64,000 nt of DNA from Siphonodentalium dalli. Taxonomy: Eukaryota > Mollusca > Scaphopoda > Gadilida > Siphonodentaliidae. The position numbers and the translations under genes are program-made. The notes under the pieces are model-generated. The model was not told the DNA's origin, searched no databases, and was given only the letters and a program-made list of their open reading frames with translations. Within the stretch, counting starts at the first letter, position 1; every line of letters begins with the position of its first letter. The stretch lies in the NCBI GenBank assembly GCA_032622095.1, contig CP136067.1:199292052-199356051 (forward strand), given 5' to 3'. Positions 21,174 to 32,700 of this stretch are shown here, one piece after another.

Positions 21174-23642
21174 CAAGTGCCATCGATGTCCGTCGACACA
21201 CAAGGAGCACCGTCCTCCAGACAGAGTGATATCGATGTCCGTCGACACACAAGGAGCACCGTCCTCCAGACAGAGTGATATCGATGTCCGTCGACACACA
21301 AGGAGCAGCGTCCTCCAGACAGAGTGATATCGATGCCCGTCGACACACAAGGAGCACCGTCCTCCAGACAGAGTGATATCGATGTCCGTCGACACACAAG
21401 GAGCACCGTCCTCCAGACAGAGTGATATCGATGCCCGTCGACACACAAGGAGCACCGTCCTCCAGACAGAGTGATATCGATGTCCGTCGACACACAAGGA
21501 GCACCGTCCTCCAGACAGAGTGCCATCGATGTCCGTCGACACACAAGGAGCACCGTCCTCCAGACAGAGTGATATCGATGCCCGTCGACACACAAGGAGC
21601 ACCCCCCTCCAGACAGAGTGATATCGATGTCCGTCGACACACAAGGAGCACCGTCCTCCAGACAGAGTGCCATCGATGTCCGTCGACACACAAGGAGCAC
21701 CGTCCTCCAGACAGTCCTCCAGACAGAGTGCCATCGATGTCCGTCGACACACAAGGAGCACCGTCCTCCAGACAAAGTGCCATCGATGTCCGTCGACACA
21801 CAAGGAGCACCCTCCTCCAGACAGAGTGATATCGATGTCCGTCGACACACAAGGAGCACCGTCCTCCAGACAGAGAGATATCGATGTCCGTCGACACACA
21901 AGGAGCACCGTCCTCCAGACAAAGTGCCATCGATGTCCGTCGACACACAAGGAGCACCCTCCTCCAGACAGAGTGATATCGATGTCCGTCGACACACAAG
22001 GAGCACCGTCCTCCAGACAGAGTGATATCGATGTCCGTCGACACACAAGGAGCACCGTCCTCCAGACAGAGTGATATCGATGTCCGTCGACACACAAGGA
22101 GCACCGTCCTCCAGACAGAGTGATATCGATGTCCGTCGACACACAAGGAGCACCGTCCTCCAGACAGAGTGATATCGATGTCCGTCGACACACAAGGAGC
22201 ACCGTCCTCCAGACAGAGTGCCATCGATGTCCGTCGACACACAAGGAGCACCGTCCTCCAGACAGAGTGACATCGATGTCCGTCGACACACAAGGAGCAC
22301 CGTCCTCCAGACAGAGTGCCATCGATGTCCGTCGACACACAAGGAGCACCGTCCTCCAGACAGAGTGCCATCGATGTCCGTCGACACACAAGGAGCACCG
22401 TCCTCCAGACAGAGTGATATCGATGTCCGTCGACACACAAGGAGCACCGTCCTCCAGACAGAGTGCCATCGATGTCCGTCGACACACAAGGAGCACCGTC
22501 CTCCAGACAGAGTGATATCGATGTCCGTCGACACACAAGGAGCACCGTCCTCCAGACAGAGTGATATCGATGTCCGTCGACACACAAGGAGCACCGTCCT
22601 CCAGACAGAGTGCCATCGATGTCCGTCGACACACAAGGAGCACCCTCCTCCAGACAGAGTGATATCGATGTCCGTCGACACACAAGGAGCACCGTCCTCC
22701 AGACAGAGTGATATCGATGTCCGTCGATACACAAGGAGCACCGTCCTCCAGACAGAGTGATATCGATGCCCGTCGACACACAAGGAGCACCGTCCTCCAG
22801 ACAGAGTGACATCGATGTCCGTCGACACACAAGGAGCACCGTCCTCCAGACAGTGATATCGATGCCCGTCGACACACAAGGAGCACCGTCCTCCAGACAG
22901 AGTGATATCGATGTCCGTCGACACACAAGGAGCACCGTCCTCCAGACAGAGTGATATCGATGTCCGTCGACACACAAGGAGCACCGTCCTCCAGACAGAG
23001 TGATATCGATGTCCGTCGACACACAAGGAGCACCGTCCTCCAGACAGAGTGATATCGATGTCCGTCGACACACAAGGAGCACCGTCCTCCAGACAGAGTG
23101 ATATCGATGTCCGTCGACACACAAGGAGCACCGTCCTCCAGACAGAGTGCCATCGATGTCCGTCGACACACAAGGAGCACCCTCCTCCAGACAGAGTGAT
23201 ATCGATGTCCGTCGACACACAAGGAGCACCGTCCTCCAGACAGAGTGATATCGATGTCCGTCGATACACAAGGAGCACCGTCCTCCAGACAGAGTGATAT
23301 CGATGCCCGTCGACACACAAGGAGCACCGTCCTCCAGACAGAGTGACATCGATGTCCGTCGACACACAAGGAGCACCGTCCTCCAGACAGTGATATCGAT
23401 GCCCGTCGACACACAAGGAGCACCGTCCTCCAGACAGAGTGATATCGATGTCCGTCGACACACAAGGAGCACCGTCCTCCAGACAGAGTGATATCGATGT
23501 CCGTCGACACACAAGGAGCACCGTCCTCCAGACAGAGTGATATCGATGTCCGTCGACACACAAGGAGCACCGTCCTCCAGACAGAGTGATATCGATGTCC
23601 GTCGACACACAAGGAGCACCGTCCTCCAGACAGAGTGATATC
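21174..23642. repeat. 49-bp minisatellite, about 50 units
   Basis: The unit contains GATATCGATGTCCGTCGACA, CACAAGGAGCACCGTCCTCC and AGACAGAGT. Since 49 is 1 modulo 3, one stop-free register cycles through all three frames, so all three minus frames are open for about 2.5 kb (830-865 codons). A block of 11 units is duplicated: a 2-bp deletion (CAGACAGTGATATC) recurs 537 bp apart (22851 and 23388), as does a GTCGATACAC variant. Confidence 0.97.
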
Positions 23643-24242
23643 ATTTGTGCAGGATGGTGTGGCTTTATAGCTTTGGCTTTGAACCCAGTTTCTGGAAGAA
23701 ACGATGTGAATGTTACGAGAAATATGAAAACCAAATTATGATACGGCCTGCAGATAAGTAGGATGATTTGACTATCTCTAAATGACGCACATTGAGGTTA
23801 TCGCGGGAGCATGGGACACCAAAGAGGATATCAGTTACATGTACCTGAAAAAAAAACTATCTATCCGTCCATGTATCGCCAATTTGACTCAACCGTCCAA
23901 CTCGTCTATGCGTGCGTCAACAATTTGATTCACCACACTATACATGTTACAGCTCTGAACCAATCGTCACCACACGTCATGTGAATAGTCGGTGTGATCT
24001 AATATGAATCGTACGTAACACACATGCAGTGGAACAGCCACACACGCTGTGCCTCGCATTTGCTTTTTATCGGCGACATAACGCTAAGAATAATTTATGT
24101 AACAGCATGCAATGGCCCCGGTGGAGACGACATGAAAAGTATTGTCATGGATTGTGCTATCTTGTCTCGATTATGGCCCGCTTCAGCTAACATGACGTAA
24201 TAGTTGAGCAGCTGGGACCAGAATTGGGCGTTATTTTCGAGT
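23643..24242. other. Intron sequence, nothing recognised
   Basis: Unique-looking sequence. It supplies the upstream 30 or so codons, hydrophobic at the N-terminus, of the longest minus frame that enters the 49-bp array. Confidence 0.5.
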
Positions 24243-24975
24243 TCAACCACGTGGAAGAGTAACAAACTGAATTACATGTATATATCAAAATGTCTGTATT
24301 GATACAGCGGATAGCATGCCAGTGTTTTACGATTTCTTGCATTGGGGTAAAATAGGCTTTCTCGTGAATCAAACCAGTGAAAAATGGAATCCAGCTGAAG
24401 AGAATTTTGGAGTATGTCCATGTTCTAGTGGTCGTTTTTGGGGTAAAAATCGCAGGATTCCAGTTTTCACTCATTTTATTAATAGAAGATGTTTTACCCT
24501 GGTAACATCAGAACCTGATTGATTCCACCGGATCTTTGCTATATCTATCAATTAAATCCAAGACTTATATTATTACTCGATAAAACTGGAAAATTATATA
24601 AAAGGATATGCATTGATTATAAATATCTTGTTGTGATAGATTCCAGAGTTCTCTAATTTTTCACAAAAAAGTTATTTCTACCCCAAAAACCAACCCTATA
24701 TCTATGAAATACCTGAGATTTCTACTACAACCGGTGAACATGATTACCTTTGTTGTTTGGATATATGTTCCCAACCAGAAATAGAGGGAAATATTATTCA
24801 GGCAGCTGGATTCCATTTTCCACTGTTTTTTGTTTTTTTTGCGAAAATGCCTGTTTTACAAAAAAAATAAACAATCGTACAACATCTCACAAAAAGGCAA
24901 CATCGGCATGCTATCCGCTCAATCGAGACGAACATTTGATATGTGTTTCAGTGTGTTACTCTCCAACATGGACCG
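24243..24975. mobile_element. Foldback element with GGAGAGTAACA-type inverted ends
   Basis: Left GGAAGAGTAACAAACTGAA...GCGGATAGCATGCC (24252-24319) is inverted at the right as GGCATGCTATCCGCTC...GTGTTACTCTCC (24905-24964). The complementarity continues inward (TTTTGCGAAAATGCCTGTTT against the 24347 region). No clear target duplication or coding domain. The opposing frames here are the two arms of the inverted repeat. Confidence 0.6.
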
Positions 24976-24998
24976 ATTTTTTCCGGTATCTGCTGCTC

Positions 24999-25422
24999 CA
25001 CTATAAAGATAAGTTCCCACTGTCGCCATAGATCATATAATTTGGGGTTGATGGTCGGAGTCGAAGTATGTGCTTTAAAATATTTCGTTGAACGCTCTCC
25101 AATAAATCGGTATCACCATATCCCCATACCTCGCAGGCATATATAATTATTGGTACAAAGTGTGTATTCAATAGGTCAAGTTGATTTCTTATTGAGAGGC
25201 ATTGTTTGCGGGATTTTCCAATGATGGAATACATGGCCCTTGTGGCTTTGTCAACCAACATTTTTTTCGCGGGAATGAAAGAGCCAGATTTAGTAAACGT
25301 TATGCCCAGATAGTTAAACTTGTTACCACATCTAGTTTTTTTTTCCTTTGGATATAAATTTCGTTTTCTTCGACAGACTGTGCTTTGATGTGTTAAGAAT
25401 TTTTTATTTTTTTCAAATTAAC
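24999..25422 (-). pseudogene. LINE ORF2 relic, C-terminal to the reverse transcriptase
   Basis: The minus frame reads KFNYLGITFTKSGSFIPAKK, then LVDKATRAMYSIIGKSRKQC, PIIIYACEVWGYGDTDLLE and STPNYMIYGDSGNLSL, then a stop. YLGI, PIIxYxxEVWGY and STPNxMIYG are hallmark blocks after the RT domain in LINE proteins. A KTKFISKGK-like block lies at the upstream end near 25370. It is broken from the RT part by the MITE at 25423-25973. Confidence 0.85.
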
Positions 25423-25973
25423 CAGGGTGGGGGTCTGAAAAAATGTTCAGGCACTTATGCTGATTTTTTACTTTCGACCCTTCTTGGGACCCACCCACCC
25501 CCGCGTCCAAATTGTTTTCCGTTTTCGGCAGTTTTTTCCGACCATTTTTGGACACCCACCCTCTTTTGACACTAAAACAGAGATTTGCGGGGGGAAATTC
25601 ACTGTAAATAGCTGTATATGAATTTCTGTGCATACTATTAGTCATGGATGTTAACATTGACATGCAAATAGAAACGAGTCATTTTTGGGTCATTCGGTAA
25701 AAAAAAACATCGCTGCCAGAGGCCATCTTGGATTTCAAAATTCAATCCATTAGCATGGGCTACAGGTTATACTGTTTGTCTGATCATCATGAAATTTGTC
25801 TTTTATGTTAATATTGACATATAGATGTGTTTTAAGCTAAACTCATTGCAAAAACAGTCAAAAAGACTTGCAGGAAAAATATTTATGAGTTGCGGGAAAA
25901 AAATGGTGTTGGTCCCATCGAACACCCACCCACCCCGGCATACGTGCCCGGAAAAAAATCCCCCCCCCCCCTG
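25423..25973 (+). mobile_element. CAGGG-type MITE, copy 2, with 7-bp target duplication
   Basis: The element begins CAGGGTGGGGGTCTG and ends CCCCCCCCCCCTG. The 7-bp AATTAAC is present immediately outside both ends (25416-25422 and 25974-25980). Inside each end lies an inverted CAGGCAYGTATGC / GCATACGTGCCCGG block. It is 551 bp, has no ORF, and is inserted in a LINE relic. Confidence 0.93.
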
Positions 25974-25980
25974 AATTAAC

Positions 25981-26640
25981 TATTAATTTCCATACTTGCA
26001 CCATCACCAGTATTTTGAAAAGAGTTCAGTGGATCATCCACATATAATTTATACACATCACTGCTTAGAATTTAACCTTGCCGTACACCTTGTTGTATCT
26101 GGAAATCTTCAGACAGATCAGCTTTCCATTTCACCAAAGAATTAGCATTGTTGTTTAGGTCATGGTGCGATGTCATAGAAAACAAATTTCGCTTTACAAT
26201 TGGAAGGTTGACAACGCCAGAAGCTGCTTTAGCATCCAGGAATGCCAAATATAGAGGAACAGCGTTATCTGCACTGTATCTCAAGTCTCTTCCAGTATCA
26301 GAGTACTATTCATGGGAGAAGCACCAGGTCAAAAAACCCTCTGCAGTGAAGACTGTCTCTCTAAATTATAATTGCGCAAATGTTGTCGTTGGATAATTTA
26401 TATAACCTTCAGCAGGACCGGGAGAACCGTGGTGCCTCTATAATTGCTGGATACCCTCTTGTCGCCATTATTATTATATACAGGGTTTATTAGACCTCTC
26501 CTCAACGATTCAGGTATATGCCCAGCACTAAGTATTTTGTTAATAACAGCAGTTGTATTAGTCCGGTGGCTAATGGGGGTACCCTTGCACCCCCCCCCCC
26601 CCCGGTGGGACTTGACTTTACCCCACTCGTTTTGTTCCTT
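25981..26640 (-). pseudogene. LINE ORF2 relic, reverse-transcriptase fragment
   Basis: Minus-strand reading gives GHIPESLRRGLINPVYNNNG, SSNYRGTTVLPVLLKVI, a stop, then PLYLAFLDAKAASGVVN, SLVKWKADLSEDFQIQQGVRQG, a stop, and SDVYKLYVDDPLNSF. These are RT blocks (NYRG..., the AFLDAKAAFD-like first catalytic motif, QGVRQG). The YADD motif is missing, probably deleted between the two halves. Confidence 0.85.
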
Positions 26641-27217
26641 ATTATGTCCTTCAACTTTTAAGCAATGTTAACAAGAAAAAAAGGTGGCCGCCGTTTTTCA
26701 GACTAGGACCTAAGTCAGTTTGATGCAAATTATAGCGAGAAACTCTTGTAAAATGTATATATTTTCGTGAAGCTAAGACATAATGACACTTTTATAGGGG
26801 AAAATTGAAACTCCCCATCTAAGATGGTCGCCAAAATGGCCACCGGAAGTTGAAAATATTACGTGTTTTCACTTATATCTTCTATATCAGTTTATGCTGT
26901 TTGGAACTGGTTGAGAAATGTGACTTTATTTTGTATTTTGTATATTAACTAATCATATAGCAATGAAATATGCAGTTATTGAGGTCCTAGCCCCTTCCGA
27001 TTCCTCCAAAATTCGATTTTACAGAATGCGGTATAAAATTTCACAAAAAATCACAATTGGGATTCTAGTCACATTTCAACAGGAAATGAACATAACTGTG
27101 TATTGTATGTTAGGCATATCATTACCTATTAATATTCCAACCCGTTGGAACCAAAATAGTTACTTTGGCTTAAAATGGCTGTCAAAATGGTCGCAAAAAT
27201 ATGGAAAATATATGGTA
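26555..27217. other. Unassigned repeat-like sequence at the array's left flank
   Basis: It includes a poly-C tract (about 26589-26603) near a GTGGCTAATGGGGGTACC motif, and several AAGATGG/AAAATGGCC motifs (26822, 26836, 27175). No coding frame is supported. The last about 20 bp resemble the left part of the repeat at 19979. Confidence 0.4.
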
Positions 27218-28085
27218 CTAGCAGGTTAGCCCGCCACTGGCGGCATTCGTCTCATGGCTTTGTTTCAGAAACATGACATTTTTTTAATTTAACCCAATTT
27301 CAAGTCGATAGCTCCACCCGTTTCCGAGATCTGGTCTGCGGATGCGCGAAGCTTGCGTCGCACGGGCTCGGCGACCCGATAAAATTTGTACCCGGGGCAA
27401 GATACATTCACATACCAAATTTCAAGTCGATAGCTCCATCGGTTTCCGAGATCTCGTCTGCGCATGCGCGAAGCTGGCGTCGCACGGACTCGGCGACCCG
27501 ATAAAATTTGTATCCGGGGCAAGATACATTCACATAGCAAATTTCAAGTCGATAGCTCCACCCGTTTGCGAGATAACGCATTCTTTGTTTTTCAATGAGT
27601 TAATTCATGGTACCCGTCCTCCCCGTCCTAAACTTCAGAGCGGACAGTCAATTAATCCCGTCGTGAAATCCCTCTGCATAATATTTCGAGCTCTTAGATC
27701 AATTCTGCCTTTTTAGTTGCATTTCGTCCGCATCCGTATTTCGGACGCATGGGGTCAGTCGTTTAGCCACGTCCATTGGAATCCGCATCGGACGCATGTG
27801 GTATCGTTTAGCCACGTCCATTGCAATAAAGAGCGTTAATTGTTAAAACCTCCGTATAAGGTATAGATAAAGAGCGTTATTGCCTTAACCCCGCCGTGCC
27901 TTTGCGGTGATTTGGGAGTGGATAAACGGTGCTCAGAGCTTCTCGAAAACACGACTTCGGCGGTATCGGTGGGATTTTACACTTACATACGAAATTTGAT
28001 CTCAATCTGTACACGCGTTTTGGATTCTATGAAGTACACACACACACACACACATATATACGAAGTCTCAAAATATATAGTACTA
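27218..28085 (-). repeat. Hybrid array unit (C-like head, A/B-like tail)
   Basis: 27290-27580 carries two diverged copies of the 122-bp C sub-repeat (CAAATTTCAAGTCGATAGCT, CGGCGACCCGATAAAATTTG). 27840-28085 matches the A/B tail (GCCGTGCCTTTGCGGTGATT, TTTTGGATTCTATGAAGTAC). It may represent the ancestral full unit. Confidence 0.8.
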
Positions 28086-29781
28086 GCAGGTTAGCCCGCC
28101 ACCGGCGGCTTGTCCGAAACATGACATTTTTTTTATATTTTTTTTTAATTTTTAGCTCCACGCGTTTCAATAAGAAAAATTTGTACCCGGTAGCTGCACC
28201 CGTTTCCGAGATCTGGTCTGCGCATGCGCGAAGCTGGCGTCGCACGGGCTCGGCGACCCGATAAAATTTGTACCCGGCGCAAGATACATTCACATAGCAA
28301 ATTTCAAGTCGATAGCTCCACCCGTTTCCGAGATCTCGTCTGCGCATGCGCTGCACGGGCGTCGCACGGGCTCGGCGACCCGATAAAATTTGTACCCGGC
28401 GCAAGATACATTCACATAGCAAATTTCAAGTCGATAGCTCCACCCGTTTCCGAGATCTCGTCTGCGCATGCGCTGCACGGGCGTCGCACGGGCTCGGCGA
28501 CCCGATAAAATTTGTACCCGGCGCAAGATACATTCACATAGCAAATTTCAAGTCGATAGCTACACCCGTTTCCGAGATCTCGTCTGCGCATGCGCTGCAC
28601 GGGCGTCGCACGGACTCGCCAATATGACAACGACCACCGCCTGGTCAAACTACACACACGTACCAAGTTTCGTCCCGATCGGTCGAGAATCGTAGATTTG
28701 TATGAAGTACAACACACACACAAACATAAATATATAAGAGAGATATGTAAATTAGATAGATTGTATCAAAATATATAGGAGAGATATGTAAATGATCTAC
28801 ACACCATTACTGGTGTTTGTCAAAGTTTAGTGGGGTATATCAATACTCATTCACGATCATATCATTGAGGTCCGGAGGGTGTGGGCTATCTCTCGAATAC
28901 AAGGAGTTCTCAAAATATATAGAAGAGACTAGCAGGTTAGCCCGCCACCGGCGGCTTGTCCGAAACATGACATTTTTTTATATTTTTTTTTAATTTTTAG
29001 CTCCACGCGTTTCAATAAGAAAAATTTGTACCCGGTAGCTGCACCCGTTTCCGAGATCTGGTCTGCGCATGCGCGAAGCTGGCGTCGCACGGGCTCGGCG
29101 ACCCGATAAAATTTGTACCCGGCGCAAGATACATTCACATAGCAAATTTCAAGTCGATAGCTCCACCCGTTTCCGAGATCTCGTCTGCGCATGCGCTGCA
29201 CGGGCGTCGCACGGGCTCGGCAACCCGATAAAATTTGTACCCGGCGCAAGATACATTCACATAGCAAATTTCAAGTCGATAGCTCCACCCGTTTCCGAGA
29301 TCTCGTCTGCGCATGCGCTGCACGGGCGTCGCACGGGCTCGGCGACCCGGTAAAATTTGTACCCGGCGCAAGATACATTCACATAGCAAATTTCAAGTCG
29401 ATAGCTCCACCCGTTTCCGAGATCTCGTCTGCGCATGCGCTGCACGGGCGTCGCACGGACTCGCCAATATGACAACGACCACCGCCTGGTCAAACTACAC
29501 ACACGTACCAAGTTTCGTCCCGATCGGTCGAGAATCGTAGATTTGTATGAAGTACAACACACACACAAACATAAATATATAAGAGAGATATGTAAATTAG
29601 ATAGATTGTATCAAAATATATAGGAGAGATATGTAAATGATCTACACACCATTACTGGTGTTTGTCAAAGTTTAGTGGGGTATATCAATACTCATTCACG
29701 ATCATATCATTGAGGTCCGGAGGGTGTGGGCTATCTCTCGAATACAAGGAGTTCTCAAAATATATAGAAGAGAAGAGACTA
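28086..29781 (-). repeat. Two C-type units (about 845 bp each)
   Basis: 28086-28931 and 28932-29781 are nearly identical. Each contains about three and a half 122-bp sub-repeats (TTGTACCCGGCGCAAGATAC, TCTGCGCATGCGCTGCACGG) and ends with a short ACACAC run and GGAGTTCTCAAAATATATAG. The many overlapping frames reflect the sub-repeat. Confidence 0.92.
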
Positions 29782-32700
29782 GCAGGTTAGCCCGCCACTG
29801 GCGGCATTCGTCCCATGGCTTTGTCAGAAACATGACATTTTTGTAATTATTTTGTTTTTATTTATTTTTGTTTTTTATTTTTGAATATGAATTTAATGTT
29901 TTTTAAATTTAATATATTTTGTTTCTGAATGGTTTTTTTATTGTTAATTTTTTTTAATTTTAAATTGTTTTAATTAAATTGTAAATTGTTTTAATTATTT
30001 TTTTTGTTTCTGGCTGAAAAATTTACCCGTAGAAATCCCCCCCCCCCCCCCTTCCTAGGAACGACAGACAACGCATTCTTTGTTTCGTGAAATCTCTCTA
30101 CGATAACATTGCATTGAATTTAAAACAAACGCTTCCCGTCGGGAAATCTGTCTTCGGGTCGTTGTTGTTGGCATCACGGCTCCCCGAAAACTCTCACATT
30201 GCCGAAAACGTGTATTTAGTAATATCGTTGTTGTTGATATTTACGGCTTGGGGGCTATTTTCTTATTTAGCAAGTTTGAGCTCAATCGGTTATAGTCTAT
30301 AAAGGACACACTCGTATATATGACACTTCCCGTAGGTAGCAAGTTTGAGCTCAATCGGCATTCCCTGGAATTTCCCGTAGATTGGCAGATTCCAGTAGCT
30401 TTATAACGGTATATCTGGGGAGAAATCTGATGCTATATTCGTGATTATCTGGGATGATTTCGGTATATACCGACAAAGCGCGCCATCCGTGCTCGCAGGG
30501 AATAAATTTCGAGCGATAACGTTTGCGTTCCCGTATAACTCTGCAGATGCGAATAACGTTGAATGGGAAACAGACGCTCTTTATAGAGATGCGTCAAAAA
30601 CAAACGCTCATTAAATAATCACTTGATTAACCCCCGCCGTGCCTTTGCGGTGATTTGAGATTGGAGAACGGGTGCTCTGAGCTTCTCTAAACCGCGACCA
30701 CGGTCGTGTCGGTTGGATTTGACACTTACATAGGAAGTTTGAGCTCAATCTTTACACGCATTTTGGATTCTATGAAGTACCCACACACACACATATATAC
30801 GAAGTCTCAAAATATATAGTATAGATAGACTAGCAGGTTAGCCCGCCACTTGCGGCATTCGTCCCATGGCTTTGTCAGAAACATGACATTTTTGTAATTA
30901 TTTTGTTTTTATTTATTTTTGTTTTTTATTTTTGAATATGAATTTAATGTTTTTTAAATTTAATATATTTTGTTTCTGAATGGTTTTTTTATTGTTAATT
31001 TTTTTTAATTTTAAATTGTTTTAATTAAATTGTAAATTGTTTTAATTAATTTTTTTGTTTCTGGCGGAAAAATTTACCCGTAGAAATCCCCCCCTTCCTA
31101 GGAACGACAGACAACGCATTCTTTGTTTCGTGAAATCTCTCTAAGATAACATTGCATTGAATTTAAAACAAACGCTTCCCGTCGGGAAATCTGTCTTCGG
31201 GTCGTTGTTGTTGGCATCACGGCTCCCCGAAAACTCTCACATTGCCGAAAACGTGTATTTAGTAATATCGTTGTTGTTGATATTTACGGCTTGGGGGCTA
31301 TTTTCTTATTTAGCAAGTTTGAGCTCAATCGGTTATAGTCTATAAAGGACACACTTATATATATGACACTTCCCGTAGGTAGCAAGTTTGAGCTCAATCG
31401 GCATTCCCTGGAATTTCCCGTAGATTGGCAGATTCCAGTAGCTTTATACCGGTATATCTGGGGAGAAATCTGATGCTATATTCGTGATTATCTGGGATGA
31501 TTTCGGTATATACCGACAAAGCGCGCCATCCGTGCTCGCAGGGAATAAATTTCGAGCGATAACGTTTGCGTTCCCGTATAACTCTGCAGATGCGAATAAC
31601 GTTGAATGGGAAACAGACGCTCTTTATAGAGATGCGTCAAAAACAAACGCTCATTAAATAATCACTTGATTAACCCCCGCCGTGCCTTTGCGGTGATTTG
31701 AGATTGGAGAACGGGTGCTCTGAGCTTCTCTAAACCGCGACCACGGTCGTGTCGGTTGGATTTGACACTTACATAGGAAGTTTGAGCTCAATCTTTACAC
31801 GCGTTTTGGATTCTATGAAGTACCCACACACACACACATATATACGAAGTCTCAAAATATATAGTACTAGCAGGTTAGCCCGCCACTGGCGGCATTCGTC
31901 CCATGGCTTTGTCAGAAACATGACATTTTTGTAATTATTTTGTTTTTATTTATTTTTGTTTTTTATTTTTGAATATGAATTTAATGTTTTTTAAATTTAA
32001 TATATTTTGTTTCTGAATGGTTTTTTTATTGTTAATTTTTTTTAATTTTAAATTGTTTTAATTAAATTGTAAATTGTTTTAATTATTTTTTTTGTTTCTG
32101 GCTGAAAAATTTACCCGTAGAAATCCCCCCCCCCCCTTCCTAGGAACGACAGACAACGCATTCTTTGTTTCGTGAAATCTCTCTACGATAACATTGCATT
32201 GAATTTAAAACAAACGCTTCCCGTCGGGAAATCTGTCTTCGGGTCGTTGTTGTTGGCATCACGGCTCCCCGAAAACTCTCACATTGCCGAAAACGTGTAT
32301 TTAGTAATATCGTTGTTGTTGATATTTACGGCTTGGGGGCTATTTTCTTATTTAGCAAGTTTGAGCTCAATCGGTTATAGTCTATAAAGGACACACTCGT
32401 ATATATGACACTTCCCGTAGGTAGCAAGTTTGAGCTCAATCGGCATTCCCTGGAATTTCCCGTAGATTGGCAGATTCCAGTAGCTTTATAACGGTATATC
32501 TGGGGAGAAATCTGATGCTATATTCGTGATTATCTGGGATGATTTCGGTATATACCGACAAAGCGCGCCATCCGTGCTCGCAGGGAATAAATTTCGAGCG
32601 ATAACGTTTGCGTTCCCGTATAACTCTGCAGATGCGAATAACGTTGAATGGGAAACAGACGCTCTTTATAGAGATGCGTCAAAAACAAACGCTCATTAAA

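Noticed and set aside
21120-23619. Three overlapping 830-865-codon minus frames as protein genes
   Set aside because: They are the same 49-residue cycle read in three registers of a 49-bp tandem repeat. No promoter, splice context or known domain supports translation.
24187-25031. Opposed frames (SWIPF..., CYSPTW...) near 24.2-25.0 kb as genes
   Set aside because: They are the two arms of a foldback element read on opposite strands, which explains their mutual similarity.
27289-29623. Arg/Cys-rich frames around 27.3-29.6 kb and 40.3-41.6 kb
   Set aside because: All fall in the 122-bp C-unit sub-repeat on both strands, with no family match.
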